64,000 bases of DNA from Polyangiaceae bacterium (GTDB taxonomy: Bacteria > Myxococcota_A > Polyangia > Polyangiales > Polyangiaceae), in NCBI GenBank assembly GCA_020633235.1, contig JACKEA010000003.1, forward strand, positions 744,001-808,000, given 5' to 3'. Shown here in pieces: positions 36,433 through 45,113 of the stretch (position 1 is the first letter of the stretch; every line of letters starts with the position of its first letter). The translations under genes and the position numbers were made by a program. The notes under the pieces are model-generated. The model saw only the letters and a program-made list of their open reading frames with translations. It was not told the DNA's origin and made no database searches.

Positions 36433-37967
36433 TGGCCAAGTCCGGCGCGACCAGCCCCACGCTCAAAGCCCTCTCCGCCGCCGGCGTGCTGGCGGCTGCC
36501 CTCATCGGGCTCAGTGCCAACGTCCTGGCGGCTCGTTTCTACGAACGCTGGGACTGGACCAGTCAGGGCCTGTACACCTTGAGCCCGGCAACGGTGGAGA
36601 CGCTGCACGATCTCCAAGAGCCGGTGGACGTGGTCGTGTTCCTCTCGGCCAGCGATCCGCTTTCCGTGAGCGTCCGCAACATGCTCACCGCCTATGGCGC
36701 GGAAACGCGCCAGCTGAAGACACGCTTCGTGGATCCCGACCGCAACCCCGCGGAGTTCCTGGCACTGCAGCAGAAGTACGGCATCATCACGGGCAAGACG
36801 GAAGACGGTCGCGTGGTGACGGACGCCGCCATCGTGGTCGCTCGCGGGGACCGCCACTGGTACGTCACCAGTGACGACATCGTCTCCTACGACGAGAGCG
36901 ACAATCGAGCGAAGCCGAAGCTAGAGCAGGCGCTCACCGAGGCGATCCGCAACGTGCTCCAGAAAGAGAGCACGACGATCTGCTTCTCCGCGGGTCATCA
37001 GGAGATCAGCATCGACGACGGCGGCCCCAACGGCCTGGGGGAGCTGCGCTATCGGTTGGAGAAGAACAACTACCGGGTGGTCACGTTGGACCTGGGCGCC
37101 CCCAAGCCGGACGTCGCCCTCGACGAGTGCCGAGTGGTGGTGGTCGCAGGCCCTCAGGTCGAGGTGCCCGCAAACGTCACGTCCCGTCTTTCGAAGTGGT
37201 TTTCGGGTGGGGGCAACGTCCTGGTGTTGGCGAACCCGATCTTGGACGAGGACAACCGCATCCGTCCCACCGGCCTGGAGCCCCTGACCCGGACGGCGGG
37301 CATCGAGCTGAACGCCGATTTCGTGGTGGAGCAGGACGACAAGCTCCGCTTGCCGACCGGGCTCGGGGAATCGTTCTTCGCCACGCCCAAGGAGCACGCC
37401 ATCACCGCCGGCCTGTTCCGTGCCGGGGAGCCACGCTTCCGAGTGCTGGTCAGCGCCGCCCAGAGCCTCCGGGCCAGCGGCAAGCAGCCCGTCTCCCTGC
37501 TAGTGACCAGCGCGGAGGCGGTAGCCGTGAAGGACATCCGCCCCTTCGTGGAACAGGGCAAGGCCATCGAGAAGGGCGCAGGAAAGCCGGGCCCCTTCGT
37601 GCTGGCTTTCGCGTCGGAGCTGCCCAAGCAAGGGCAAGCACCCCACGGTCCCCGCATGGTGGTCGTCGGAAGCGCCAACCTGGCTTGGAGCCGCAACTGG
37701 CGCGAGCCCACCTTGCTCGGCAATCGGCTGTTCATGGAGAGCGCCGTGTCCTGGCTCGCAGCGCGCCCGGCCATCGTCAGCGTGCCCGAAAAAGCGAGCC
37801 ACGACGTTGGTCTCTCGCTCACGGAAGAATCCCTGACGGACGTCCGCAACTACGTGCTGCTCTATATGCCAGCATCCGCCGCTGCCCTCGGCATCTTCGT
37901 GATGCTTCGCCGGCGTTCCAAGGAGAAGCGCTCTCGCCGAAAAGAGAAGGACGAGAAGGAGAGCTGA
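36432..37967 (+). CDS. GldG-like ABC auxiliary protein
   Basis: This is an auxiliary protein of the ABC-transporter group (GldG/ABC_transp_aux, 511 aa). It has a membrane helix near the N-terminus (LAAALIGLSANVLAA) and one near the C-terminus (YMPASAAALGIFVMLRR). A large periplasmic domain lies between, starting WDWTSQGLYTLSPATVETL, the family hallmark. The C-terminus is Arg/Lys-rich and cytoplasmic. In Bacteroidetes the GldA-F-G set is needed for gliding; related sets occur in many bacteria, so a gliding role should not be assumed here. Start overlaps the permease stop. Confidence 0.87.
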   Translation: MAKSGATSPTLKALSAAGVLAAALIGLSANVLAARFYERWDWTSQGLYTLSPATVETLHDLQEPVDVVVFLSASDPLSVSVRNMLTAYGAETRQLKTRFVDPDRNPAEFLALQQKYGIITGKTEDGRVVTDAAIVVARGDRHWYVTSDDIVSYDESDNRAKPKLEQALTEAIRNVLQKESTTICFSAGHQEISIDDGGPNGLGELRYRLEKNNYRVVTLDLGAPKPDVALDECRVVVVAGPQVEVPANVTSRLSKWFSGGGNVLVLANPILDEDNRIRPTGLEPLTRTAGIELNADFVVEQDDKLRLPTGLGESFFATPKEHAITAGLFRAGEPRFRVLVSAAQSLRASGKQPVSLLVTSAEAVAVKDIRPFVEQGKAIEKGAGKPGPFVLAFASELPKQGQAPHGPRMVVVGSANLAWSRNWREPTLLGNRLFMESAVSWLAARPAIVSVPEKASHDVGLSLTEESLTDVRNYVLLYMPASAAALGIFVMLRRRSKEKRSRRKEKDEKES

Positions 37968-40153
37968 TGGTGCGCTCGCTTCGAAGCCAGTGGCTGAACG
38001 TCGCGCTGGTCGTCGTCGCGGTGGCCCTGGTGGCCGTCGTCTTCGTGACGCGCGGCAACGTCACCACGGGGGAGCGCGAGGCGCGCGAGGACAACCTGCT
38101 CTCTGCCTACCGCCCCGGCGAGCTCTCGCGCATCACCTTCGACGGCGACAAGCACATCGTACTCACGAAGGTTGGGGACGAGGACGCGGGCGACGTCACC
38201 TGGAACATCGCAGAGCCCATCCAGGAAGAGGCCGACACCTACGCCATCGACAAGCTCCTCGGTTCGCTGGAATTTGCCCGAAAGGTCAGGAGCATCGATC
38301 CCCAGGAGGTGGATCGTTCGGCCTTCGGCCTCGAGCACCCGAAGTGGGTGATGGGCATCCAGATGGGGGAGATCCACTACGAGCTCCGCCTGGGCAAGGA
38401 AGCGGCGCAGCCCCCCGGGGCCCACTACTTGGAGGTCGAGGCCAAGGGTGCCCCCGGCAGCGGGGTCGTGATCGTCAGTCGGGACTTGGCCAAGGAGCTC
38501 GGCATCGAGCTTGCGGATCTGCGGGGACGCTTGGTGATGCCGTACTTCTCCAGCTCGCTCTCGCGCATCGAGCTCGGCGGAAGCGGCGGGGACCGCAAGC
38601 TCACGAGCTTGGGCAACAACCGCTGGCGCTTCGACGGCATGCTCGGCGATGTGCGCGTGAACCGCGAGATCTTCGATCAGGTGCTACTGCAGTTCGCGCG
38701 CACCAAGGCCGACGAGTTTTTGTCGGAGAAGGAAGCAATCGCGGCACTGGGCAAGGATCGCGTGATCGTGCGCCTCACACCCAAGGACAAGAAGGATCCG
38801 CCCGGCCTGGTGGAGGTGGGCGGCCGCTGCCCCAAGAACGACAAGGACGTCGTCGCGCTCCGCAGAAAGCCCGACGTGCTCGGCGCGTGCGTGCCCGCGA
38901 GCGTGATGGTCGGTCTCACACTGCCTGCGGAAAAGCTCGTGGATCGCACGCTGTTCGCCACGCGCAAAGACGAAGTGGAATCCATCTCCATGCAGCTCGG
39001 CCCGAAGAAGCTCGAGCTAGACCGCAAGGAAGACGGCTTCTCGATGACGGCCCCGCTAAAAGCGACTGTAAAGCTGGAAGCGGGTAATCAGTGGCTGGAC
39101 AAGGTCTTGGGCGCGGAGGGCGCCTTGCAGGACGAGCCGGACCTCGCTGCCCTCGGACTCTCGCCGCCGCGAGGCCACATCCTCGTCAAGTACATCCAGG
39201 AGACCGACTCTCAGCTCGCCAAGGCGAGAGTGGACATTGGCAAGCGTACGGAGAAGGGCGGCCTCTGGGTTCGTCGCGAGCAGGACGGCGCCGTCTTGGA
39301 GCTCTCGCCCCAGGCTGCCGAGCCCATCCGCGTGGACACCACTCTGGTGCGCGACACGCGAGTGCTCGACTTCAAGCCCTCGGCGCTTCACTTCGTGGAA
39401 GTCACCCGCGAGGGAACCACGCAGCGCTTCGTGCGGGAAGCATCCGGCCAGTTCGTACTCGAAAAGCCAAAGGGCTTCGACGCGGATCCGGGACTATGCG
39501 CAGACGTGGTGGACGCGCTCTCCTCCCTCACGGCAGAACGCTGGGTGGCGGACGACGACGACGGCAGCTTCGGGCTTTCGCGACCCACGCTACAGGTCGG
39601 CTTTTCCTTCGACGAGCAGGACGCCGGCGCTACCAGTATGGAACTCGTCGTCGGCACGCTGATCCCCGGTGGGGCCTATGCCAAGCTCGAAAAGCAACCG
39701 GGCGTGTTCGTGATGAGCCGGCGCGCCCTCGACGCTCTCGAAACGCTGCTCCTGGATCGCTCGGTGTTCATGCTCAATCCGGGGGACGCCAAGAAGGTGT
39801 TCCTGGAGCGGAACGGCAAGAAGATCGAGCTCGTGTACGAAGGGGACCACTACACGCAAGCATCGGGGCCGCCGCTGGGGGCAACTGCAGTGACCCGTGC
39901 GATGGACGCCCTGTCCGGCCTGCGCGCCGAGGCCGCCGTTCACGTCGGCGCAGCGCGCGCCGACGAAGGGCTCCAGAAGCCGCGCCTCACCGTACGGATC
40001 GAGCCCCCGGGCACCGGCAAGCCGCGCGTGCTGACCTTTGGCGCCGGAGACGACTATCGCAACACCAGCATCGTCTACGCCCGCTCGAGCGGCGTGGACG
40101 CCACCTACGCCATCGCCAAGAGCAAGCTGTCAGGCCTGTTCGACGCGCTGTGA
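37967..40153 (+). CDS. DUF4340 periplasmic protein of the GldG cluster
   Basis: This is a large DUF4340 protein (728 aa) with an N-terminal membrane anchor (VALVVVAVALVAVVFVTRG). At least two repeats of a periplasmic beta-domain follow (KVRSIDPQEVDRSAFGL; RAEGELR-type segments are absent). The phrase FGL..P appears more than once, as in the family. It always travels with ABC-2/GldG genes, so it probably helps deliver or sense the transported substrate. It overlaps the GldG stop by one base and ends 23 bases before an unrelated lipoprotein gene. Confidence 0.8.
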   Translation: MVRSLRSQWLNVALVVVAVALVAVVFVTRGNVTTGEREAREDNLLSAYRPGELSRITFDGDKHIVLTKVGDEDAGDVTWNIAEPIQEEADTYAIDKLLGSLEFARKVRSIDPQEVDRSAFGLEHPKWVMGIQMGEIHYELRLGKEAAQPPGAHYLEVEAKGAPGSGVVIVSRDLAKELGIELADLRGRLVMPYFSSSLSRIELGGSGGDRKLTSLGNNRWRFDGMLGDVRVNREIFDQVLLQFARTKADEFLSEKEAIAALGKDRVIVRLTPKDKKDPPGLVEVGGRCPKNDKDVVALRRKPDVLGACVPASVMVGLTLPAEKLVDRTLFATRKDEVESISMQLGPKKLELDRKEDGFSMTAPLKATVKLEAGNQWLDKVLGAEGALQDEPDLAALGLSPPRGHILVKYIQETDSQLAKARVDIGKRTEKGGLWVRREQDGAVLELSPQAAEPIRVDTTLVRDTRVLDFKPSALHFVEVTREGTTQRFVREASGQFVLEKPKGFDADPGLCADVVDALSSLTAERWVADDDDGSFGLSRPTLQVGFSFDEQDAGATSMELVVGTLIPGGAYAKLEKQPGVFVMSRRALDALETLLLDRSVFMLNPGDAKKVFLERNGKKIELVYEGDHYTQASGPPLGATAVTRAMDALSGLRAEAAVHVGAARADEGLQKPRLTVRIEPPGTGKPRVLTFGAGDDYRNTSIVYARSSGVDATYAIAKSKLSGLFDAL

Positions 40154-40176
40154 GCGACACCTGCTAAGCTCCGTTC

Positions 40177-41172
40177 ATGGTTCGGTCGAGCTGGGTGGTT
40201 TTCCTCTTCGCTATCGCGTGCAGCTCCAAGAGCACGACCAACACCATCGAGAAGGATGCGGGTAGCGGGGGCGGGGGCGGCAGCGGAGGGGTCGCCGGTA
40301 GCGGGGGCGACCCGTGTGTCGTGTCCAATCCCGGCTGGCCGGACTCGGCAACCGAGTACTGCACGGACGGGAGCGCCCAGCCCGCTGCCTGCTCGGCTCT
40401 TCCGGGCCAGGACGCGAGCTACAAGGAGAACACGCCGGGCTACCTCGAGTGCTCCGGCGCGATTCGCGATACCGTCACGGGGCTCAGCTGGAGCCCGGTC
40501 TTCTCCGGTCTGTCCCAGGCAGACGGCATGACCAAGTGCCAAGGGCTGCCGCCGGGAGAAGGCCCCTGGCGCCTTCCTTCGCTCCTGGAGCTGGTGAGCA
40601 TCCTGGACCTCGGAAGCAAGGCCCCCGCGGCGAGCAACTTGTTCGGCATCGCTGCGCAGTCCCAGCTGTACTCCTCCACGGCCGCCGCCAACGGCGGCGC
40701 CTGGGTGGTGAGCTTCGAGTTCGGTTTCGTCAAACCGTCCGTCAACGCCGCCTCCCCCCTCGACGTGATCTGCGTCCGCGGCGCGCCGCTGGTGAGTGCA
40801 CTGACTGCAACTGGGACGGTCGTCGACGACAGCGGGACGGGCCTGTCGTGGCAGGCCACGCCCGCGGCCAACACCTTCGACTGGCCCAGCGCGATTGCGA
40901 CCTGCGAGGGGGCGACGACGGGGAACCACGACGACTGGCGACTACCGAACATCAAGGAACTGATCACGTTGGTGAAGACGGACGCAACCTCCGGCGCCAT
41001 GATCGACACCGCGAAGTTCTCGGGTATCGGCGGCGCCGACGCTTTCTGGTCATCCACGCCGTACCGGGACGCTGCGTTCAGCAGCGCCTGGGCATTGCAT
41101 TTGGCCGTGGGCAACTCCGTGCGCGACGGAGTGGAACTGGAGCGCCGCGCGCTGTGCGTTCGCACCTTGTGA
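40177..41172 (+). CDS. lipoprotein with two DUF1566/Lcl_C-type domains
   Basis: This is a lipoprotein of 331 aa. The signal VVFLFAIACSSKS has its lipobox cysteine near residue 15. A Gly/Ser-rich linker follows (GSGGGGGSGGVAGSGG). Two copies of the Lcl_C/DUF1566 fold come next, each with a TGLSW start: DTVTGLSWSPV and DDSGTGLSWQA, with WRLPSLLELVSILD and WRLPNIKELITLV as the matching helices. This domain is common in outer-surface proteins of myxobacteria and is thought to bind ligands. It ends with CVRTL, as is usual for the domain. Confidence 0.78.
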   Translation: MVRSSWVVFLFAIACSSKSTTNTIEKDAGSGGGGGSGGVAGSGGDPCVVSNPGWPDSATEYCTDGSAQPAACSALPGQDASYKENTPGYLECSGAIRDTVTGLSWSPVFSGLSQADGMTKCQGLPPGEGPWRLPSLLELVSILDLGSKAPAASNLFGIAAQSQLYSSTAAANGGAWVVSFEFGFVKPSVNAASPLDVICVRGAPLVSALTATGTVVDDSGTGLSWQATPAANTFDWPSAIATCEGATTGNHDDWRLPNIKELITLVKTDATSGAMIDTAKFSGIGGADAFWSSTPYRDAAFSSAWALHLAVGNSVRDGVELERRALCVRTL

Positions 41173-41210
41173 GTTGACAGCCTCGCCCTGGGGCGGTCTC
41201 CTGTTTGGCC

Positions 41211-41543
41211 ATGAACAAAGCCTTACTCTTCGCCGTAGGCGGCGTCGCGCTGGCGACGGCCTGCACCATCAAGACCTACGAGAAGAAGGACCCCAACGCT
41301 CCCACGCCCACCACCACGGTAACGGCTGCGCCCGCTCCCACGGAGCCGGCACCCGAAGTGGACGCCGGCTACGATCCCTGCGCCGGCAAGGCCTGCGGCG
41401 AGCGCTGTCGCGTCTGCAACCCGAAGGACACCAGCTGCCTCGAGACCGCCGTCATCAAGATGTGCCACCCCGACGGCCAGTGTCTACCCGCCACCGCCGT
41501 GGACTGCTCCGGCGACGCCGGCGCCTCGCCGTCAACTCAGTAG
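41211..41543 (+). CDS. small cysteine-rich lipoprotein
   Basis: This is a 110 aa lipoprotein with signal MNKALLFAVGGVALATAC and a Thr/Pro/Ala-rich linker. A compact cysteine-rich end (CAGKACGERCRVC, CHPDGQC) has eight or more cysteines in about 55 residues, typical of a disulphide-stabilised binding domain. No family is recognised. A TTG two codons upstream of the ATG would add two residues but has no ribosome site. The last 12 bases overlap the convergent hypothetical gene. Confidence 0.6.
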   Translation: MNKALLFAVGGVALATACTIKTYEKKDPNAPTPTTTVTAAPAPTEPAPEVDAGYDPCAGKACGERCRVCNPKDTSCLETAVIKMCHPDGQCLPATAVDCSGDAGASPSTQ

Positions 41544-41912
41544 CGCCTTCTTGCGCCGCTTGTAGATCGCGTCCCAACCCCGGCGGTAGCTCTCCGTCGC
41601 CACCTGCGGCGGGCCGCCACGCGACGCCTCCGGCGTCGTCGGTCGCGCGTCGAGCTCCACGTGAACGTCGCACACCGCCGGCAGCTCCGGCCGGGGCTCG
41701 AGGCGCACGACCTCGCCGGCGATGGGCTTGCCGTGCTCCATGGGTCGCACCACGCCGGCCTCGACCTGACCCTCGCGAAAGCGCAGCACCCCGACCCCCG
41801 CGCCGTCCGTCGTCTTCGGTCCCAGAACGACGAAGTCTTCCTTCTGCTTCTTGTCGGCTTTGGGAGCAGCAGGCTCCGACACGGGCTTCTTCGATTTTTC
41901 CAAGGGGGTCAC
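41532..41912 (-). CDS. hypothetical protein, Lys-rich N-terminus
   Basis: I do not recognise this 126 aa protein. The N-terminus is rich in Lys, Pro and Ala, followed by FVVLGPKTTDGAGVGVLRF and REGQVEAGVVRPMEHGKPI, which suggest a compact beta-fold. The end (WDAIYKRRKKALLS) is basic. No signal peptide or membrane helix is seen, so it is probably cytosolic. It starts at GTG. The 3' end overlaps a convergent lipoprotein gene by 12 bases. Confidence 0.5.
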   Translation of the reverse strand: MTPLEKSKKPVSEPAAPKADKKQKEDFVVLGPKTTDGAGVGVLRFREGQVEAGVVRPMEHGKPIAGEVVRLEPRPELPAVCDVHVELDARPTTPEASRGGPPQVATESYRRGWDAIYKRRKKALLS

Positions 41913-41948
41913 GAGATTCTAGCGCGACGAGGTGAAAGCGCCGCTGAC

Positions 41949-42016
41949 TTTTGTCGCTGCGGCGCGGAAGCGACGCGCCAGCGCGGCGCGACGGGGTTCG
42001 CGCCGCGCCAACAAAT
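41949..42016. repeat. REP-like inverted pair d
   Basis: Left arm TTTTGTCGCTGCGGCGCGG (41949-41967), right arm GTTCGCGCCGCGCCAACAAA (41996-42015). Face-to-face copies of the element can fold into a long hairpin. The pair lies between the start of the 41912 gene and the stop of the next gene. Confidence 0.6.
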
Positions 42017-42024
42017 GAAGGACG

Positions 42025-42702
42025 TCAGCGGCGCGGGCGACGTCGATCGTGGGACGTGGTGAGGATCTGCGACAAGGTGAACCCTAGCTGGAGCTGTGGG
42101 CGATCCGGCGCACCCCACTGCCAACGCTCGATGGCGCGAGCGTCCGCCAGTATCCGAAAGCTGCCGAAGTCGAGACCCAAAGTGGCGGCACCGAAGGGCG
42201 CGTAGATGCCGAAGCCGCCGTCGTCCTTCACGCGGTCGACCACGAACAGATCCACACCGAAGCCGAGCGTGCTGATCACGAGGGGAGAACGGAAGCCGAG
42301 GAAGAAGCTCATGGGCAGACCGCCGCCGCCACCGTCGGGGGACGTCCACACCTCGCCGCCAATGAGGGCGCCTCCTACCGGACCTCCGCCGTCGAGGGTT
42401 GGCGTCGAAAACGCTTCCAGCTCGATGCGTCCGAACCAGCCGGCGGCAGCGTTTTGGGTCAGCGTGCGGCCGAAGGTGCCGCGGAGCCCCGCTCCGCCGG
42501 TTGCCGGCTCACGCGGGGCCTCGTCCTTCGCGGGGGGCTCTTGGCCGTGAGCGATGGCGCGCTGCTGCTCGCCTTCGGCGTCGTCCGGATTGCCCGCGGC
42601 GATGGTGAGAGAAGCGCCGGCGGAGTGCTGGGTCTGGGCCTGCGCCGGCTCCGAACCCAGCGCCAGAACGAGGAACAGCAGTGCAGGGAACGCCTGCGCC
42701 AT
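42025..42702 (-). CDS. secreted porin-like hypothetical protein
   Basis: This is an exported protein of 225 aa. The signal peptide MAQAFPALLFLVLALGSEPA ends near residue 22. Strand-like runs of alternating residues (GLPMSFFLGFRSPLVISTLG, GFGIYAPFGAATLGLDFGSF) suggest a beta-barrel, but the length is short for a porin. No family is recognised. The ATG overlaps the stop of the upstream SH3 protein gene (TGATG), so it is co-translated with it. Confidence 0.5.
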   Translation of the reverse strand: MAQAFPALLFLVLALGSEPAQAQTQHSAGASLTIAAGNPDDAEGEQQRAIAHGQEPPAKDEAPREPATGGAGLRGTFGRTLTQNAAAGWFGRIELEAFSTPTLDGGGPVGGALIGGEVWTSPDGGGGGLPMSFFLGFRSPLVISTLGFGVDLFVVDRVKDDGGFGIYAPFGAATLGLDFGSFRILADARAIERWQWGAPDRPQLQLGFTLSQILTTSHDRRRPRR

Positions 42703-43577
42703 CACATTCCGATGGCGGTCTTGAAAACCCAACCCTCGCTGCCTTTGGCGTCGTACTTCACGCGGTACCAATCGTCCTTGCGACCGGTGACCACGACCCG
42801 AGTACCACGCAAGATGCGCGCGACGATGGCGCCGTCTTTGGCCTCTGCGCGAATGATGGCCACCTCCCAGCTCACGGTGGCATGTCCGCTCGCTTCGGTG
42901 ACGTCGGCGCCGGCTTTCTCGCCCGGCTGCTTGAGCTTGACCAGATAGAAGGCCGTGTACTGCGAGTAGGTGTGCTCGAGCCCTTCCAACGTGGCGCTGC
43001 CGAACTCTTTCTTGGCGCACTCCATCAACCCGTTGGCGGTGCTGTCCGGAAGCGTGGTGCTCTTGCCGGAGACGTAGTCGACCACCTTGTTCTTCTTGAA
43101 GTCGAGCTCGAGGCCGAGACTCAGGGTGCCTTCGGCGCCTTCGGCGGCTGGACAGGTCACCAGCGACTGAATGCGCGCTTTGGTCACGCTCTCCAGATCC
43201 AACGAGCCACACTCGTTCTTGCGATGCCCCTCGGCGTCGCGGCAGCTGGTGATCTGTAGCTCACCGATCTCGAGGCGGTCGCTCACGTCCGTGGGCGGCG
43301 GCTTGGTCGCCGGCTCCGCCGTGGGGGCGGGGGCGACGGCGGCGGCGGGCGGCGTCGGATCCCCCGAGCCCGCCGGTGCCGCCTCTTCTGCGGCCGAGCT
43401 CACTCCCGCGACCTCCTCCGCCGGGGCGCTGGGGACGAGGTGCACGCCCGCCAGTCGAGGCCAGAGCACCCCGAGGCCGAAGCCCACGGCGGTGATGATT
43501 CCGACCCGGCTGAAGCGCGGTTTGTCTTCGCCGGGCTTCGGCAGCTCGACCTTCAGGCTGGCTTTGGATGTGGCCAT
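42702..43577 (-). CDS. single-pass membrane protein with SH3-like C-terminus
   Basis: This is a protein of 291 aa with a cytosolic N-terminus and one membrane helix (about residues 23-40: VGIITAVGFGLGVLW). A Pro/Ala/Glu-rich stretch follows. From about 95 a globular domain has SCRDAEGHRKNECGSLDLES with paired cysteines, and the last 60 residues look like a bacterial SH3 domain (TRVVVTGRKDDWYRVKYD, then GWVFKT). SH3 domains of this kind bind cell-wall peptides. Divergent from the VanW-family gene with a 74-base gap. Confidence 0.65.
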   Translation of the reverse strand: MATSKASLKVELPKPGEDKPRFSRVGIITAVGFGLGVLWPRLAGVHLVPSAPAEEVAGVSSAAEEAAPAGSGDPTPPAAAVAPAPTAEPATKPPPTDVSDRLEIGELQITSCRDAEGHRKNECGSLDLESVTKARIQSLVTCPAAEGAEGTLSLGLELDFKKNKVVDYVSGKSTTLPDSTANGLMECAKKEFGSATLEGLEHTYSQYTAFYLVKLKQPGEKAGADVTEASGHATVSWEVAIIRAEAKDGAIVARILRGTRVVVTGRKDDWYRVKYDAKGSEGWVFKTAIGM

Positions 43578-43651
43578 CGATTCAGAAGCGGCTTCGGGCT
43601 TGGAGTGGTTTTCGCTGTAGCACGACCGCGGCCAGATGGAAAAATGGCGGC

Positions 43652-45058
43652 ATGGGCCCAGCGCCAAAGCTCGCGGCGGTAGCCGTGGCCATTGGCCTCA
43701 CCATCGGTGGGGCGGCCCTCGGATGGAGGACATGGATACCCGCCGAGGGGGCGGTGGTCGGCCTGCGGATCGGGGGCACGAGCCTGACGCCCGGAGAGGA
43801 CATCCGGCAGCACGTGGAACGGCGCGCCCGGGCCCTCGTCCAGCGGCGCTTGGCGCTGACCTTGGGCTCGACCACCCTCACGCGGTCCCTGGGCGAGCTG
43901 GGGCTGCGAGTGGACGTGGCGGAAGTCACCCGGCGTGCCCGCGCCATCGGACGTGACGGCGCTTGGGCCACGCGGCTCAGCGAGCTTTCGCGGGCGCGCC
44001 GCGGCGAGATCGACGTTCCGCTCACCTTCTCGATCGACCCGAACGCTCTCGGCCGGGTGCTTCTTCCCCTGAAAGAGCGAAGCGACACCTTCGGTACCGC
44101 CGCGCGCTGGGACTTCGAGCGCGACCGCGTCGTTCCCGATCGACCGGGTCGCTATCTGGATTTCGACGAGAGTCGGGAAGCGTTGCTTCGAGCCGTGCGC
44201 CGCGGCGAGCGCACGGTAACGTTGCCGGTGCGGGAGATCGCGCCTGAGGTGAACGACGACCTGGTACGGAAAGCGGACCTCCACGCGGTGGTGGCGAGCT
44301 ACGAAACGCACTTTGCGCGAGGTGGCGACGCTGGCAATCGCGCGACGAACATCGAGGTCGCCGCCAAGAAGCTCGATGGCGTGATCCTGGCACCGGGTGC
44401 CGTCATCAGCTTCAACCGCGTGGTGGGGGCACGCTCGAAAGACAACGGCTTTCGGCCCGGATGGGAGATCTACAAGGGCGAGATGGTGCGGGGCATCGGC
44501 GGCGGCACTTGCCAGGTGTCCAGCACTCTGCACGCGGCGGCGTTCTTCGCAGGGCTCGACGTCATCGAGCGGGCACCGCACTCGCGACCGTCGGCCTACA
44601 TCGGCTTGGGTCTCGATTCCACGGTCTCCTGGCCCACGTTGGATTTGAAGCTCAGGAACGGCTGGCCGTTTCCCATCGCCATCCACACGGAGGTCCGCGG
44701 TGGCACGCTCACCGTGAGCTTGATGGGGGCGAACAAGCCCGCAAAAGTCGAGTTTTTCCGCGACACCCTGGCGGTGATCCCCTTCAAGCGAAAGATCACC
44801 GAGAGCAGCTGGCTGCCCGAAGGCACCATCATCAAGAAACAGAAGGGGATCCGCGGTTACCGCATTCGCCGTACCCGCACCATCGTTCCCGCCACGGGCC
44901 CCGCTCGGGTGGAAACCAGCATCGACGTGTATCCATCGACTCCGGAGCACTACGTGGTTCCACCGGGCACCGACGTCGACACGGAGCTCCCACCGGAGCC
45001 CGGGTCCGTCGCCACGACGGCGGCCGTCATCGAATCCCAGAGCCGCTTCGAGCCCTGA
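43652..45058 (+). CDS. VanW-family protein
   Basis: This is a VanW-like protein of 468 aa. The N-terminus has a membrane helix (LAAVAVAIGLTIGGAAL). A PG-binding-like region follows, then the VanW signature: PGAVISFNRVVGARSKDNGF, then RGIGGGTCQVSSTLHAAAFF with the conserved Cys. The C-terminus is beta-rich. VanW proteins are linked to the cell wall and, in some species, to vancomycin-resistance clusters, but no van genes are nearby. The ATG at 43652 is chosen because the first helix begins right there. Confidence 0.85.
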   Translation: MGPAPKLAAVAVAIGLTIGGAALGWRTWIPAEGAVVGLRIGGTSLTPGEDIRQHVERRARALVQRRLALTLGSTTLTRSLGELGLRVDVAEVTRRARAIGRDGAWATRLSELSRARRGEIDVPLTFSIDPNALGRVLLPLKERSDTFGTAARWDFERDRVVPDRPGRYLDFDESREALLRAVRRGERTVTLPVREIAPEVNDDLVRKADLHAVVASYETHFARGGDAGNRATNIEVAAKKLDGVILAPGAVISFNRVVGARSKDNGFRPGWEIYKGEMVRGIGGGTCQVSSTLHAAAFFAGLDVIERAPHSRPSAYIGLGLDSTVSWPTLDLKLRNGWPFPIAIHTEVRGGTLTVSLMGANKPAKVEFFRDTLAVIPFKRKITESSWLPEGTIIKKQKGIRGYRIRRTRTIVPATGPARVETSIDVYPSTPEHYVVPPGTDVDTELPPEPGSVATTAAVIESQSRFEP

Positions 45059-45113
45059 CATTTCCCCCTTTTAACCCCGGCTCGCCTGACGGAGGATGTC
45101 GAGTGACGCGCCG